A DNA stretch of 61,454 nt from Paramecium sonneborni (GCA_905182985.1 CAJJDN010000007.1:563291-624744), one strand, 5' to 3'. Shown: positions 44,552-57,330, numbered from the stretch's first letter. Translations and numbers: made by a program. The notes: generated by a model from the letters alone, not told the origin.

Positions 44552-45975
44552 TCAAACTTAAAATATTTTATTAATTTACATCTTGAAAAATTCATATAAT
44601 AATTCAGCTGATTTTAATGAATCAGGATAATGTTTTTTTTGATAATCAGTTAAATCATTTTCAACAATATAAAGACTTTTTTCTATATTCAAAGGCTTAG
44701 AAAAGATAATTATCTAAATAAAAAATTCTAATTATAAAATTATAACTTTAAATCTTTAAACTCGAATTTAACTAATCTAGAAATAATAATTTACATATAG
44801 TTTTAAAAAAGAACTTAATTTATTGAAACATGAGATGGAAGTTATTCTTTTTCTTTTTATAAAAATTCACTGTTTACTTAATTTGGTTTATTATCAACTT
44901 TGTCTACTTTAACTTAAACTTAATTAATTTTATGTTTAGCTATTTCAACAGTTGATTAATCAACTTCTACTTTATTCTAAGGTTAAATATTCTTAATTTT
45001 TTTCTATTTTACTGCTATTCTTGGATTCAACTTTTCCATTAAATTGCATAAATATTAAAATTATTCTTAACAAAATTTTTATTAATCTTTTAGATTTAAT
45101 GACTAAAACACTTCTCCATAATAATTATATGTTATAGCAAGTAAATGGATCATTCTTTCCTTCTAAATTTCTCTTGGCTATTATAATAATTATTCCTCAT
45201 TCTAATTATAGAGAATTCTAAAAATTAGGTAAAATTTAATTACTCAACCAAATTTAGCATAATTTTATAATTTATACATGTTTCAACATTTTCATATTAT
45301 GGCTATGATAATTATTCGAATATTAATAATGCTTTAGTCATGAATAGTTTAGCATCTTGTTTATCTTCTTTGTTCAATTAAACAAAACACAAATTTTCTA
45401 ATAATACTCCCATCTAAAATTAAGAAACATTAGTCTCTAACACATAACTTCTTGCTGCTAATGCTCTCATTAAATAACTTTCAGCATCTTTAATTTTTTT
45501 TCTTCTCATCAATATAACTCCAATATTATTAAGAGTTTATATAATATACTTTAGTAGAAAGTAATAAAAATCTATGTCTTCTACTTTTTGGTAAACTTGA
45601 ACTTCTGTTGGTAATTTAAGAATCATTAATTTTTCATTTGATGAAACTGTTTAATTGGCATCTAATAAATAAGGCTATTATAAACTAGTATTTTACCATA
45701 ACTTTTTAATATTCAGTTAGCAAATCAGGTTCTTAATTAAAATTCTTTAATGCTTTTATTAAGACTTTTTCCAATTTTTTGTAGATATAATAAGAAACTT
45801 TATAGTCATTGTTGCTAATAGCCATAAATGATTATTAGTATCTAGCTTCTATATAATTTTTAACAACTCCTTTAATTTCTACTAAACGATATCCTTCTGC
45901 AAATTTATCAAGGACAAAATCCGTTTCATCATCTATTGAATTTTTATCAAATTCAATTTATTCTTTTTATGCCAT
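44552..45975 (-). CDS. TPR-repeat protein
   Basis: A 447-aa protein in four exons (introns 22, 35 and 23 nt). Helical pairs of the TPR kind are visible: LNNIGVILMRRKKIKDAESY with LMRALAARSYVLETN, QMGVLLENLCFVQLN with AKLFMTKALLIFEQL, and LLAITYNYYGEVFQSLNL. A Lys/Gln/Val-rich linker (NKVEVDQSTVEIAKHKINQ) and a short helical end close the protein. TPR domains bind protein partners; none can be named. The stop abuts the duplicated block. Confidence 0.75.
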
Positions 45976-46457
45976 TTTAAAAAATAAATTAAAATTCAAT
46001 TTATTACATCGATTGAGAGTATAGAAACATTTATAAAACCCTCTCATTATTTCAGGTTTGCAGATAAAAATATAAAAAATTATTTATTTGAGGATCTTAT
46101 CAAATATGTTTGATAGAAAGAATAATAAGAATAATTAAATGAATATAAAGAGTGAAAGTTAACATTTGAAAAATAAAAATAAAAAATTGATCTCATCTAA
46201 TTTAGGATGTCTTTATAATTAAAACTATATTTTAAAGTCTAAATATTGCTTTATTTCCCATAAAAGTTAAATTTGAGTGTTTAATAAGTTAAATATAAAA
46301 ATTACTCAAGGCTTTTTATAGTAAAGAGCTAAATTCTATTTATTTTAACAATATTTATAAATGAATACGTTTGAATTCTGATAAATACCATTAATATATT
46401 TCCATTTGTAAATATCAAATAGAGGGTGAAAAATTTTATTATAAAAGCAATAATAAG
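45976..46457. other. Intergenic between divergent genes
   Basis: A probable two-way promoter region for the TPR gene and the helix-turn-helix gene. No gene seen. Confidence 0.5.
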
Positions 46458-47021
46458 ATGCAATAAAGCTCATTAATTGATAAATAACGAAGATCTAAAG
46501 AGAGATATGTTTATGAGGCAAACAACCTTGTTTAATAATGGAGAGATTTATTTGAGAATGGGTATAGAGATTATGCTGGAAATTTTATAAAGCCTTCTCT
46601 TAAAGAAGCTGCAAATCTAGTAGGTTGCTCAAAGAAAACTTTGGAAGATTATTATAGTATAATTCGAAAGGCTTCATAAATTATCAATATAAAAGATTGT
46701 TTACATATGAAAATGGGTTATTTAAGATAACTCTTAAAGAAGGATCCTCTTTCAAATATAGCTGCTCCAGAAATTATATAAAAAGAGCAGATTAAATCAT
46801 AAAATGATAGTTGGAATAATATGATAATTGAAGCAGATGACGATGTTTCAAAAGCTTCAATAGATATCGACCAGTATATTATTTCAAGTTAGATTGATTC
46901 ATATAATTTTGAAAATGATTTCACATAAAAAACTTTTAATTCTGAATGGAAAATGTCATCAATGGATGAGGAGATAAATCCTGCTTAACCATATTAAGAA
47001 TGGAATTTTTATGACTTTTGA
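46458..47021 (+). CDS. Helix-turn-helix protein with acidic C-terminus
   Basis: A single-exon, 187-aa protein. Residues 15-90 carry a helix-turn-helix (VQQWRDLFENGYRDYAGN, then PSLKEAANLVGCSKKTLEDY), in which the last helix resembles a recognition helix. The C-terminal 80 residues are acidic and Ser/Asp-rich (MIIEADDDVSKASIDIDQ), like an activation domain. It is likely a sequence-specific DNA-binding protein. It differs from the helix-turn-helix protein at 13.1 kb, so the two are not close duplicates. Lack of introns makes the model firm. Confidence 0.72.
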
Positions 47022-47258
47022 CATTTTTGTATTCTCTAAGTATTTATATATAAACTAATTCTAATAAAATTTAAAAGTCTATTTTATTATTATCATCTAA
47101 TGATCCTATAAAACTATAAATTTCTTAAAACAATAAGCTTTTATTGTTCTTTTAAGTGTAAATCATAAAAGCATTTAAAATTTATTATTATCATTTCATT
47201 CTGCCCTATAATTTTTAGCAGTTTCAATCAAATATTTAATTGTTAAATTAAATTTAAT

Positions 47259-47840
47259 ATGAAATCTGCTAATAAAAGCATATCAGATATTTATTTTATG
47301 AATTAAAGAACACCATTAAGCGAAATAAAAAATTAATCTTTGTGTTTGGATTATTATGAAGAGCATTAACAATAAATTTAAGTGCTTGAGAAAAAATTAT
47401 TAGAATAACAATAAATTAATTTAAAATAAGCTATAGAAATAGAATCATTAAAAAATGATGTTAAAAGTGCAAAAAAATTAATTGATACTGCTTAAAATTA
47501 ATTAGACTCATTTTATAAAGAAATGAAAAACAAAGAAGAAAAATTATATAATTTTGAAAAATAAATAAGAGAAAAAGAAATGGAGTTGATAAATAAAGAA
47601 TTATCATTAGTAAATAGATAAACACAAACAGAAGAAACTTAAATATAGTTAAATTATGAATAAAAAGAGTAAGAACCATCATTTGATATTGATATTGCTC
47701 AAGTTTTACTTGAAAAAAGAATTAATAAAGAATTTAAAACACTTTAGGAAAAACAACAAGAATTATAAATAAGAGAAAGTGCTATAATCTTTAGAGAAAA
47801 CAAAATAAAAGATTTTATGAGTAAACTATCTTCTATGTGA
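47259..47840 (+). CDS. Coiled-coil protein, single exon
   Basis: A 193-aa protein, coiled coil over nearly its whole length (VLEKKLLEQQQINLKQAI, YNFEKQIREKEMELINKEL), with a short polar head MKSANKSISDIYF. No domain is recognised. It is probably cytoskeletal, by composition only. Confidence 0.7.
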
Positions 47841-48042
47841 ATAACACTATTTATTTTATATATTAAGATTAGACAATTAATACAGAATATTTCTTAACAT
47901 AATAAATATATATGAGATGAGTAATTTTATGATAGATTAAAAATTAATTTCTTTAAAAGACAAATTATTATTTATTGTCTCAATTTAACTTAGATGATTA
48001 GAATTTTTGTGAAATTTTATTGTTAATATTGTTAATTAAAAT

Positions 48043-48633
48043 ATGAACGACTAAGAAAATTGTCCATTAGAGGATGAAAATATTCCTTTGAATTAAGTTG
48101 AAGTGAAACAATTAAAAAGAAAAAAAGGAAACTAATATTGCTTTTGGTTTAGAAATGATGAGCCATTAATAACAATAGGACCTCATTGTAAATTATTTTT
48201 TTTCTAATAGAAGGGCCATTTCCCTTGTTTCTTATAGTAATTTTGATTTTGGGAACTTATTATATTGGATTCATATTCTATAAGACCGAGATATTATTTA
48301 GAATTGTGTAAAGTTGTTCAGGATTGTTTTTAATATTAAGTTTCATATTTACTTCTTTAAAAAACCAAGGAATTAATTACATATAATCAAATACTATTTT
48401 TCTAGAGAGTATTGAATAATTAATTATGAATAGATTGGTGCTCAATTTGTTAAATGAATAAAGTTAAAGGAACAATACATTGTAAAGATTGCAACATTTG
48501 TATCAGAGGTTATGATCACCATTGTATATGGATTGGTAAATGTGTAGGAGAAGGAAATTAATTTGCGTTCAATGTATTTATTTTGGCTTTTCTTGTTTTT
48601 TTTGTTATTAATTATGTTCTGTTGTTAATTTGA
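48043..48633 (+). CDS. Short DHHC palmitoyltransferase
   Basis: A 180-aa model in three exons (introns 23 and 25 nt). Two membrane segments ([19 protein letters not shown] and [12 protein letters not shown]) precede the Cys-rich domain: [38 protein letters not shown]. The DHHC active site and zinc ligands are intact. One more membrane segment follows ([20 protein letters not shown]), then TGA. Family members usually have a fourth segment and a cytosolic tail, so either the gene is truncated or a 3' exon was missed; only 81 bases separate it from the next gene. Confidence 0.85.
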
Positions 48634-48714
48634 TTATAATAATTTAATATGAAGAATTCAAAATAATTATGGTTCATGTGGAGTCAATCTTAAAGTTTAA
48701 GTATAAAATATGAA

Positions 48715-50200
<1,486 letters not shown>

Positions 50201-50275
50201 AAATCTTGGATTTAATAATATAAATTTGATTTTGAATAAATGTAACATTTTGAACAAAATATGGATATAAATCAA

Positions 50276-51870
50276 TCAATCTTCTGTAAATTTGACATAT
50301 CTTCCTTCACTAACAAGATAATATCCACCAGCAACTTATAGTTCAATATCTTTTGTATAATTTTGGATTTATTATCTATCCTGATCATTTTTAATGCAAA
50401 ATAAATCATTATCAAGACTGCCTCTGCCAAGAAGATATGAAAAATTAGATAAAGCTTAATTTACTGAAGCCTACCTTTTATAAGAAGTAGATTTGAAATT
50501 ATGATTTCTATGTATCAGTGTAGTTTAATTTTCAATTTAATCTTCCTAATTAACACTGATATCAGTAGTTTTTTATTTGAAAATCCTTCCTAAAACAATA
50601 TAGAACAAACCAAGAAAGCCAAAAATAGAGAGAAGAATCATTCCCCAACGAGATGTTGATCCTCCAGTTTTTTATGTAATATAACCATACAGAACAGGTG
50701 CAGGTAAATATCCTAAAAGTTCTTGAAACAAATGACTTAATGAATTTCCACTTGATCTTTAATCTCTGGGAATTGAAGTAATCATAATACCTATAATTGC
50801 TGGTACAGCACTTCCCCCAAAAAATAATAAAAACCATAAAAAAATTAGGACATATGTACCATTATTTAAAGCTGGAATAAATGCTCCTGATATACTTGCG
50901 AATAAAGCTTCAATAGCTGCTATGTTCATTGCCATTTATCCATCATATCCTCCAAAATTATGTAAAATTAAACCTCCTAAATATACTCCACTTAGAGGTG
51001 CAGTTAATGATATTATTAAAAATGATTTAAATACAACTTCATGAGACATCAATAAAACATTTCTAAGATAATCTGTTATCCAAAATTAAACTCCTGTTAC
51101 TACAAAAAATAATGAACTTAATGATAACATAGAAAAAACAAAAACTGGATTTGAAAAAAAAGTTTTTAAATTTTTGAGAAAAATAGTTTTAAATGCCTCT
51201 TAATTTATAATACTTTTTTCTTGATTTTTTGTAGTTAACATTTCTTCATTACAAAAACTATAAAATAAAAAACAAGGAATTAGTAAAAATATTTACAAGT
51301 AATATGGATAAACCCACTAATAAATTTTATTTTTGAATTACATCTGATGAAAAATGAAGCGATAATGAAGTTACTAAATATCCTGCTACTGTTCCTAAAG
51401 CCACTCCTAATTACATATATGTCAACCACATAGTTTTATTATTTTCTCCAAATAAATCTATCCAAACAGGGAAAAATATTACTAAAAATACCAAATAAAT
51501 TAATATTGCATACTTAAAAGAATCCTGTTAAAAATCTAGATAAAAATAAGAGAAATATATTTTTGGTTAGAATAAATAGAGATAAACTTAATATGCAACA
51601 TAAGACACTGATTGTGACTATATGTTTAGTTTTATATTTATCGAATATTCCTGTGCCCAAAAATGAACCTATTACAAGTCCACCATAAACTGATGATCCC
51701 ATTAGGCCTAACTAAAATTAGATTATCAATTTAAATATTACTCCCACGTCATCTATTCCCAAATCCAATTTCATATCTGTTGTGCAGGCTGGAATTATTC
51801 CATGATCAAAATTTATCAGAGCATTTGTTAAAAAATTTAACAAATATATTGATAAATTTTTGTTTTCCAT
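50276..51870 (-). CDS. Major facilitator superfamily transporter, spinster-like
   Basis: About 505 aa. An N-terminal segment MENKNLSIYLLNFLTNALIN leads into MFS helices: GSSVYGGLVIGSFLGTGIF, the loop motif DKYKTKH, SRFLTGFFQ, FFPVWIDLFGENNKT. The second half has GVYLGGLILHNFGGYDG and SIPRDQRSSGNSLSHLFQE with LGYLPAPVLYG, as in spinster-type lysosomal transporters. The tail ends in about 100 polar residues. Needed introns are 25 nt and 22 nt; a third of 30 nt is in frame and likely. The 22-nt intron (51492-51513) starts GT but ends TG instead of AG. The substrate is unknown. Confidence 0.85.
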
Positions 51871-52008
51871 TTTTTAATTAAAAATTATCTGTTCACTCTT
51901 TTTATCAAAAAACTAATTATCTATATTTAAATACTTCAATCAATTATTTTATAGATTTTAAAATATATTATAGTACATATGTACCTATTTTTATGAATAT
52001 AAATCAAT
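51871..52008. other. Short intergenic spacer
   Basis: This lies between the MFS start and the ATG8 stop. No feature seen. Confidence 0.4.
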
Positions 52009-52446
52009 TCATTTCCCAAAAACTTCGCAATCTGAATAATTCAAATACAAGAATTCATCTTCTCTATCTTTATATTTATTATATAACTCAAAAAGTGAAA
52101 TATCTATATTTAATTGAAATCAATACCATCAGATATTATATTATTTCCACAATAAAAAAACAATGTTTATTAAGGTGATAATTAGAGTTTAGCTCTGATT
52201 TAGTTTTTAAAATCTGAAAACTTCACTGTTTAATTGACCAAAAATCTATTTTATTTAAATCAAATACTAAGGCCTTGTTAATGACATTATCTTGGCTTTT
52301 GGATGCTTTTAAACAACCATCGGTGTCATTTCTGGGTATTTTTCTTTATATTGCTAGACTCTTTTCTTTCTGTCTTCTAATTTATGCTGTGCTTTATAGT
52401 CCTTTACACTCTATGTTTTCGTTGCTTCAAGTGATTGAGAGTTCAT
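52009..52446 (-). CDS. ATG8: ATG8/GABARAP-like ubiquitin-fold protein
   Basis: About 137 aa. The N-terminal 20 residues are an extension, then the ATG8 pattern follows: YKAQHKLEDRKKRVQQYKEK, YPEMTPMVVQKHPKAKIMSL, RPQYLIQIKQIFGQLNSEV, LNQSQTLIITLIN, DREDEFLYLNYSDCEVFGK. The end FG-K leaves the conserved C-terminal Gly one residue from the terminus, as needed for ATG4 cleavage and lipid conjugation in autophagy. One 23-nt intron. A run of seven A on the plus strand (52154-52160) shifts the frame: six would keep it open. Either a sequence error or a real frameshift. The central region is divergent from animal ATG8. Confidence 0.82.
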
Positions 52447-53181
52447 TTTTTATTTTTATTTTATAATATTTTCAAATTAATATCTCAATAAAAACTTTGC
52501 TAAATTAACATTTTGTTTTTTGAATTTTATAACATAGATCAGTATGAATTTTTTATCTATTCTAATAAACTAATTTTTTTGATAAATAATATTAGATTAT
52601 TTTTATCAGATTTAATTTTTTTCTAATAGAATTTATTAAATCTAAATGAATAAAGCCTTTGATTTATCATACATGTTATAATACTTAAATTATTTTTAAT
52701 TATTTACTAAAATTTCAATAATTTTCAAAGATTGATAATTTCTTAGAATTTATGGTGTTAGAAAAGTTATAAAAATTCTGGTTCATTTTCTAACAAATGT
52801 ACAACAAAATTGAATTCTATTTAATGATTACTATTATATAATTACTTCTTTATTTTCTTACAAAGCTAAGCCTTATAATGTATAAAATAATAATTGAAAT
52901 TAATCCAATTAAATTCTAAGAGTACTTATTAATTAGCAAAAATCTTTGATTAGTGCTTAAATTTAAATTTATAGAGAGAGAGAAAGATTTGTTTAATAAC
53001 AATTATGATAAATGATTTTTAAAATATTTTGGGTTCTGAATTATGATGGTTATAAAAACTATAAATATTTATTTTTTTTCTTGTCTTATTTACTTTTATT
53101 ATTAATTATAATTTAATAATGATCATTAATTTTATTCCTATGGTTGTTGTAAATAGGCTAATTAATTTAATAAAGCGACTA
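52447..53181. other. Intergenic, A+T-rich
   Basis: Upstream of ATG8. No gene or structured element seen. Confidence 0.5.
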
Positions 53182-53519
53182 TCATTTATAATTAGAATAT
53201 GATTATATTATCACTAATCCCTAATTTATTTTCTTTTTCTTGAGAATTTTCTGCTGCTTGTATTTTTTGGCTTGAAAGAGACTTCTAATCTGAATTTCTT
53301 TAATTAATTCATACTTAATGAGATAATTAAGCAATGAACTCAAAATATATTGCTTTTAACCCGTTAAAATTGATCTGGCACTGAAATTTAAAAATTAGAT
53401 TAATAACTAGAACACAAAAAAATGGATTAATTGATTTAGAAATTTATTTTCTTTAGCTACATATTTAAAATTTGTATTTACTAATTTTGTTAATATAAAT
53501 ATAGAGTTCTATCCTTCAT
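53182..53519 (-). CDS. Possible small basic protein
   Basis: A 100-aa model with one 35-nt intron joins exactly into a frame: a Gln/Leu-rich start (MKDRTLYLYQQNQQIQ) and a basic helical end (LLNYLIKYELIKEIQIRSLF, then AKKYKQQKILKKKKIN). No domain is recognised. The second exon reads better than chance, but support is limited. Confidence 0.4.
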
Positions 53520-53721
53520 TTATGCTTAAATAATATTTTGGCCTAACAAATTGTAAAGAACTATGATAACACAGATAGTACAGATATTGTGATTAAGGCT
53601 TACGGAATTTATCAGAGAGAGATTGAAATAATATAGAAACTTAAAAATAAAAGTTTAATAAATATAATGATAAAATCAAGAATTTTATATTTTTCTCATA
53701 TAACCCCAAATTAATTAACTT

Positions 53722-53793
53722 GCACCCATCGTATAGAGGTTAGTACAGATGCCCCCCAAGCATCTAGGTCGGGTTCAAGTCCCGATAGGTGCA
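53722..53793 (+). tRNA. tRNA-Gly (anticodon CCC) with C at position 33
   Basis: A 72-nt cloverleaf. Acceptor 53722-53728 pairs with 53786-53792, with one C-A mismatch (53727/53787), and the discriminator is A53793. The D stem is GTAT/GTAC; the anticodon stem GATGC/GCATC encloses a 7-nt loop CCCCCAA. The T arm is TCGGG-TTCAAGT-CCCGA. The anticodon is 53755-53757 (CCC, glycine). Position 33, almost always U, is C here. The internal B box GGTTCAAGTCC is present, and a T5 terminator follows. No 3' CCA is encoded, as usual in nuclei. Confidence 0.88.
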
Positions 53794-53796
53794 AAA

Positions 53797-53801
53797 TTTT
53801 T
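53797..53801 (+). terminator. RNA polymerase III terminator of the tRNA
   Basis: Five T residues begin four bases after the discriminator base; a second run of eight T follows from about 53811. Confidence 0.7.
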
Positions 53802-54011
53802 AAATTTTAATTTTTTTTAATAATTATGTATAAAATTTATGTTATTCTATAAATTTTAAAAAATATATAACATCTCAACAAATAAAATAAACTTATGTTA
53901 CTTGAGTATTTTTATCTATAATTTATAAAATATTCTTCATATATGGTAATTCTAGGATAATAATAGAATAAAATAAAATTTTTTAAATTAATAATTAAGA
54001 ATTAAGTACTT

Positions 54012-55838
54012 TCAATGTTTGAGTTTTGAATTTTATTATATTGTAGATTCCAACAAAGTAATAAATTCATTTAGGGAGATCTAAATTATTAAGTAATAAA
54101 AACCATTCCATCTTAATTAATATCGCAGTCCTTTAAAATATCCTCCCACATTTTTTCATCTATTTCATTTCCAAATAATTCATTGATCTCTTATTTCGTA
54201 ATATATCCATTGCCATCTAGATCAAACAATTTAAATGATTGTTCAATTTTTTTTTTGCTTAATGTTTTGTCTCTATTGATTGAGGCTGAGATGAATTCGC
54301 TAAAATCCACTTTCCCAGATTTATTGGCATCAAGTTAAGGAAATAATTCTTCAACTATATGCTATGCTGCTATAGTGTCTCCTTTATACATCTTTAAGTA
54401 AGCTAGTTGTAAGAAATAAAAATACCTGCTAGTAATTCTTCTTTACTAACAGTGCCATCACCATTTCTATCAATATCTAGAAATATTTTTTATAAATCAT
54501 TTTTTTATTGATTTGAAACTACTTAGACAGTAATAAATTAAAGGATGGCATACTTCAATTTATTTTTTGAATCAAAATCTTATAATCTTTTTAAACTTAA
54601 ATTATTGACTTAACCTTTAGCTTTATTATTTGAAATCCAAGCATGTTAATAAGCATCAGAAGCTCCTATTCTGAATGAGGGATCATAAAATAGCATTCTT
54701 CTAATTAAATCTTTAGCTTGCATAGACACTCTAGACCAATCATTACTGTCAAATTGATATGTACCTTTTCTCACTTTAGCCAATACTTCTTCTTCGCTAT
54801 GTCCAAAAAATGGAGGATATCCACAAAGCAATATATAGAGAACAACTCCCAATGACCATATATCGCATTTTTCATCATAGCTCCCATTTAAAACCTCTGG
54901 AGCAACATAGAATGGCTAAATTATAAATTGATTATAATTACTGTTCCTATTTTTTTATTTAGTTTTTCATCCTCCTTTAATTTCGCACTTGCGCCAAAAT
55001 CTATAATTTTTAATGTTGCTCCTTAACTTTTAGAATCAAATAAAATATTTTCTGGTTTTAAATCTCTATGAACTATTCCCTTAGAATGACAGTAAGAAAC
55101 TGCTGATAATATTTATTTCATATAAGATGCTATTTCTTTCTCTGTCAAAATTTGAACAAACTTTATTTTTTCAAATAGTTCACCTCCTTTCATATGAAAT
55201 TTTAATATGATTTACCATCACAGTATTCACTTATTAAGTAATAAGAATTTTCATCTTAAAACATTTCATATAACTTCACAATATTTGGATGATCTATATC
55301 CATCAATATACTCGTTTCTTCCAATAACTTTTCTTAATCTTCTTTATTCAATTTTGATTTTAAAATTAATTTTATTGCTCTAATCATACCTATTCTTATT
55401 CGATAAATTGAAACCTGTTTATCTATGAACAGCTTTATAAACTTTCCCAAATCCCCCTTCTCCTAACATTTCTTTTATAACATAAAATTCACTGACATTT
55501 TTCTTAGAATTTATCCTTACAAACATTGTCTGTTTTATTGCCCATTATTTCTCTTATTCTTACTATTAAACTATCGACCTTGTTTATGAATTCTCTTCCT
55601 TTTTTGCACTTTTTATTTCCTAAGAATAATTAGTTTCTTTTTTTTGTGTTTGGTCTGCCTCCCCATTTCTCTCCTAAATCTATTCCACTTTATATACCTC
55701 AGAATTTAAATCCAAAATATTTGCTTTATATTCTGGTTATTAATACTCAATCAATTCTTTTACCTATTCATTCTATTAGTCCATATCTAAAAATATCGTT
55801 AAAGTTTAAACCTTATTTATTTCCTTAACAACAACCCA
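54012..55838 (-). CDS. Calcium-dependent protein kinase (canonical CDPK)
   Basis: A 553-aa protein in seven exons (introns 39, 25, 29, 26, 23 and 23 nt). The N-terminus MGCCQGINK fits myristoylation at Gly2 and palmitoylation at Cys3/Cys4. A 90-residue variable region precedes the kinase: [22 protein letters not shown] lysine, [54 protein letters not shown]. Four EF-hands follow with full ligands: [50 protein letters not shown]. All catalytic residues are present. An internal ATG at 55543-55545 (MGNK in another frame) is not the start, because the upstream exon joins in frame. Confidence 0.95.
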
Positions 55839-57040
55839 TCCTAATATTTATTTTAATTTTTATATGGTTAATTAATTTCATAAAAAGTAGTAAATTTTAC
55901 CACTAAATTAATTTTTCTTTAAGATCTTATCTTCAATTTATCTTGATAGGACTTAAAATAATTTTAAATTTATCGAATTATTTGTATTAATGAATTTTAT
56001 TTTTTTCTAACTTTTGCGTTAATCTCTATAAATTAATAAAATTTCATCTTTTCCTTTTTATGATAAAATCCTTAATTTATATAATATATATTTATTAGAA
56101 AGGATGTGCATTTTAATATATATGTTATAAAAATATTTTAATGAGAACATTAATTTTTGTGTAAAAATTTATTTATTATATTTTAGAACATATGAACTTT
56201 CCAATTAATTCCAATATTTTTGAGACAAAAAACTAAAAACAAATAAACTAATAAAAAAACTTTCGAAAAAATAAAAGAAGTATCAATAGGAAAATTTCGC
56301 TTCGATGATGAAGTATAATGAAAAAAAAAATAAAATATATTTAGATAAACTTTTAATCAATGAAAGAAAACTATCCTGAATTTAAATTTAAGTGTCTTTA
56401 AGGCAAATTATAATTATATGATTTTAAATTAGATTGAAGACACTAAATAGACATTCTAATATAGGACAAACGATAAACCAATAATTTTTAGTTTATAATA
56501 TCATCTTTTAGAATTCAAGGTTATTATGGCCAGATTAGAAAATTAAATAGAGATTCAGAAGAATATCGAATATCAATCAGATGAAAGTTTAAAAATTTAA
56601 TATAAATCCAGAATTTTAAAGAAGATGAGGACAATTTTTAGAATTACCAATAAGAAACTGAAGATTAATTGATGAAATCTTAATATTTAATACATATTTT
56701 ATGAAATTAAATTGAGAAAAATAAACAATTAATATTTAATAAGGAAGTAGCAAAATAAGAGATAATTTGGTCCAAGATAAAAATTCTTGGACTAGGTGTT
56801 TACTATATTATTAAGCTAAATAGTTAATTTATTCTACAAATTATTGAAGAACTATTTTTATAAGAATAAAACAATTGATCAATCAATTAGTGCAAAAGAA
56901 ATTTAATCTTTATAAAATTAAATTAAATTAAGATAGTGATCAAATCTGAAAAAATCTCAAAAAATTTACTAAATAAATCTCTTATAAATATAATAATTAT
57001 ACTACAACAACGGCATTTGTTTAAAATTTTTTTTAAATTT
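55839..57040. other. Intergenic, A+T-rich, with weak open frames
   Basis: Around 56360-56700 (plus) short frames such as MKENYPEFKFKCLQGK and MARLENQIEIQKNIEYQ occur in different phases and cannot be joined cleanly. I see no supported gene. Confidence 0.4.
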
Positions 57041-57330
57041 TGAATTTATAATTCAAGTATTATATCAAACTCTGAATCACAATCCTTGCAATAACACTAG
57101 CTATAAACTCCCTTAATTTTAAATTGGTGGCTTTTTGGCTCCTTTACTCACCTATTATATATTACCAATTTACCTATGGTTTTTTAGTTATTTAGTGTCT
57201 ATGCCTAAGAAGATTAAATACTAGGGGACTTGAGCCAGCATGGTAGGGACTTTATATGTAAAGCTGGCACCTTCTACAACTCAAATCAGGATGCACACCT
57301 TGCAGCTATTTGTTTTTAGTAACTACTAAC
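57041..57330. other. GC-richer island with strong inverted repeats, identity unknown
   Basis: Base composition rises to roughly 35-40% G+C against about 20% around it. On the plus strand, 57196-57207 can pair with 57289-57299 (one bulge, one mismatch plus a G-T pair), TTGAG 57231-57235 with CTCAA 57281-57285, GCCAGC 57235-57240 with GCTGGC 57264-57269, and an apical CTTTA/TAAAG hairpin lies at 57251-57264 (some pairs at the junctions exclude each other). A second hairpin is formed by AAATTGGT 57121-57128 and ACCAATTT 57164-57171. This suggests a structured noncoding RNA. Frames of about 100 codons are also open on both strands, so a coding segment is not excluded. It does not match tRNA, U1-U6, SRP or telomerase RNA as I know them. 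Confidence 0.4.

Noticed and set aside
52275..52466. Plus-strand open frame of 63 codons starting MLMTLSWLLDAF
   Set aside because: It is antisense to the conserved N-terminal exon of the ATG8-like gene and lacks the TAA/TAG-as-Gln codons that real genes here contain.
55543..55545. Internal ATG (MGNKTDN) as start of the CDPK
   Set aside because: It lies in a different frame, and the upstream exon beginning MGCC joins in frame with the kinase without it.
57041..57330. SRP RNA, U5/U2 snRNA, RNase P or telomerase RNA
   Set aside because: I looked for the SRP GNAR/AGCAG motifs, the U5 GCCUUUUAC loop, the U2 branch-site region, RNase P P4 and a CCCCAA-type template; none fits.
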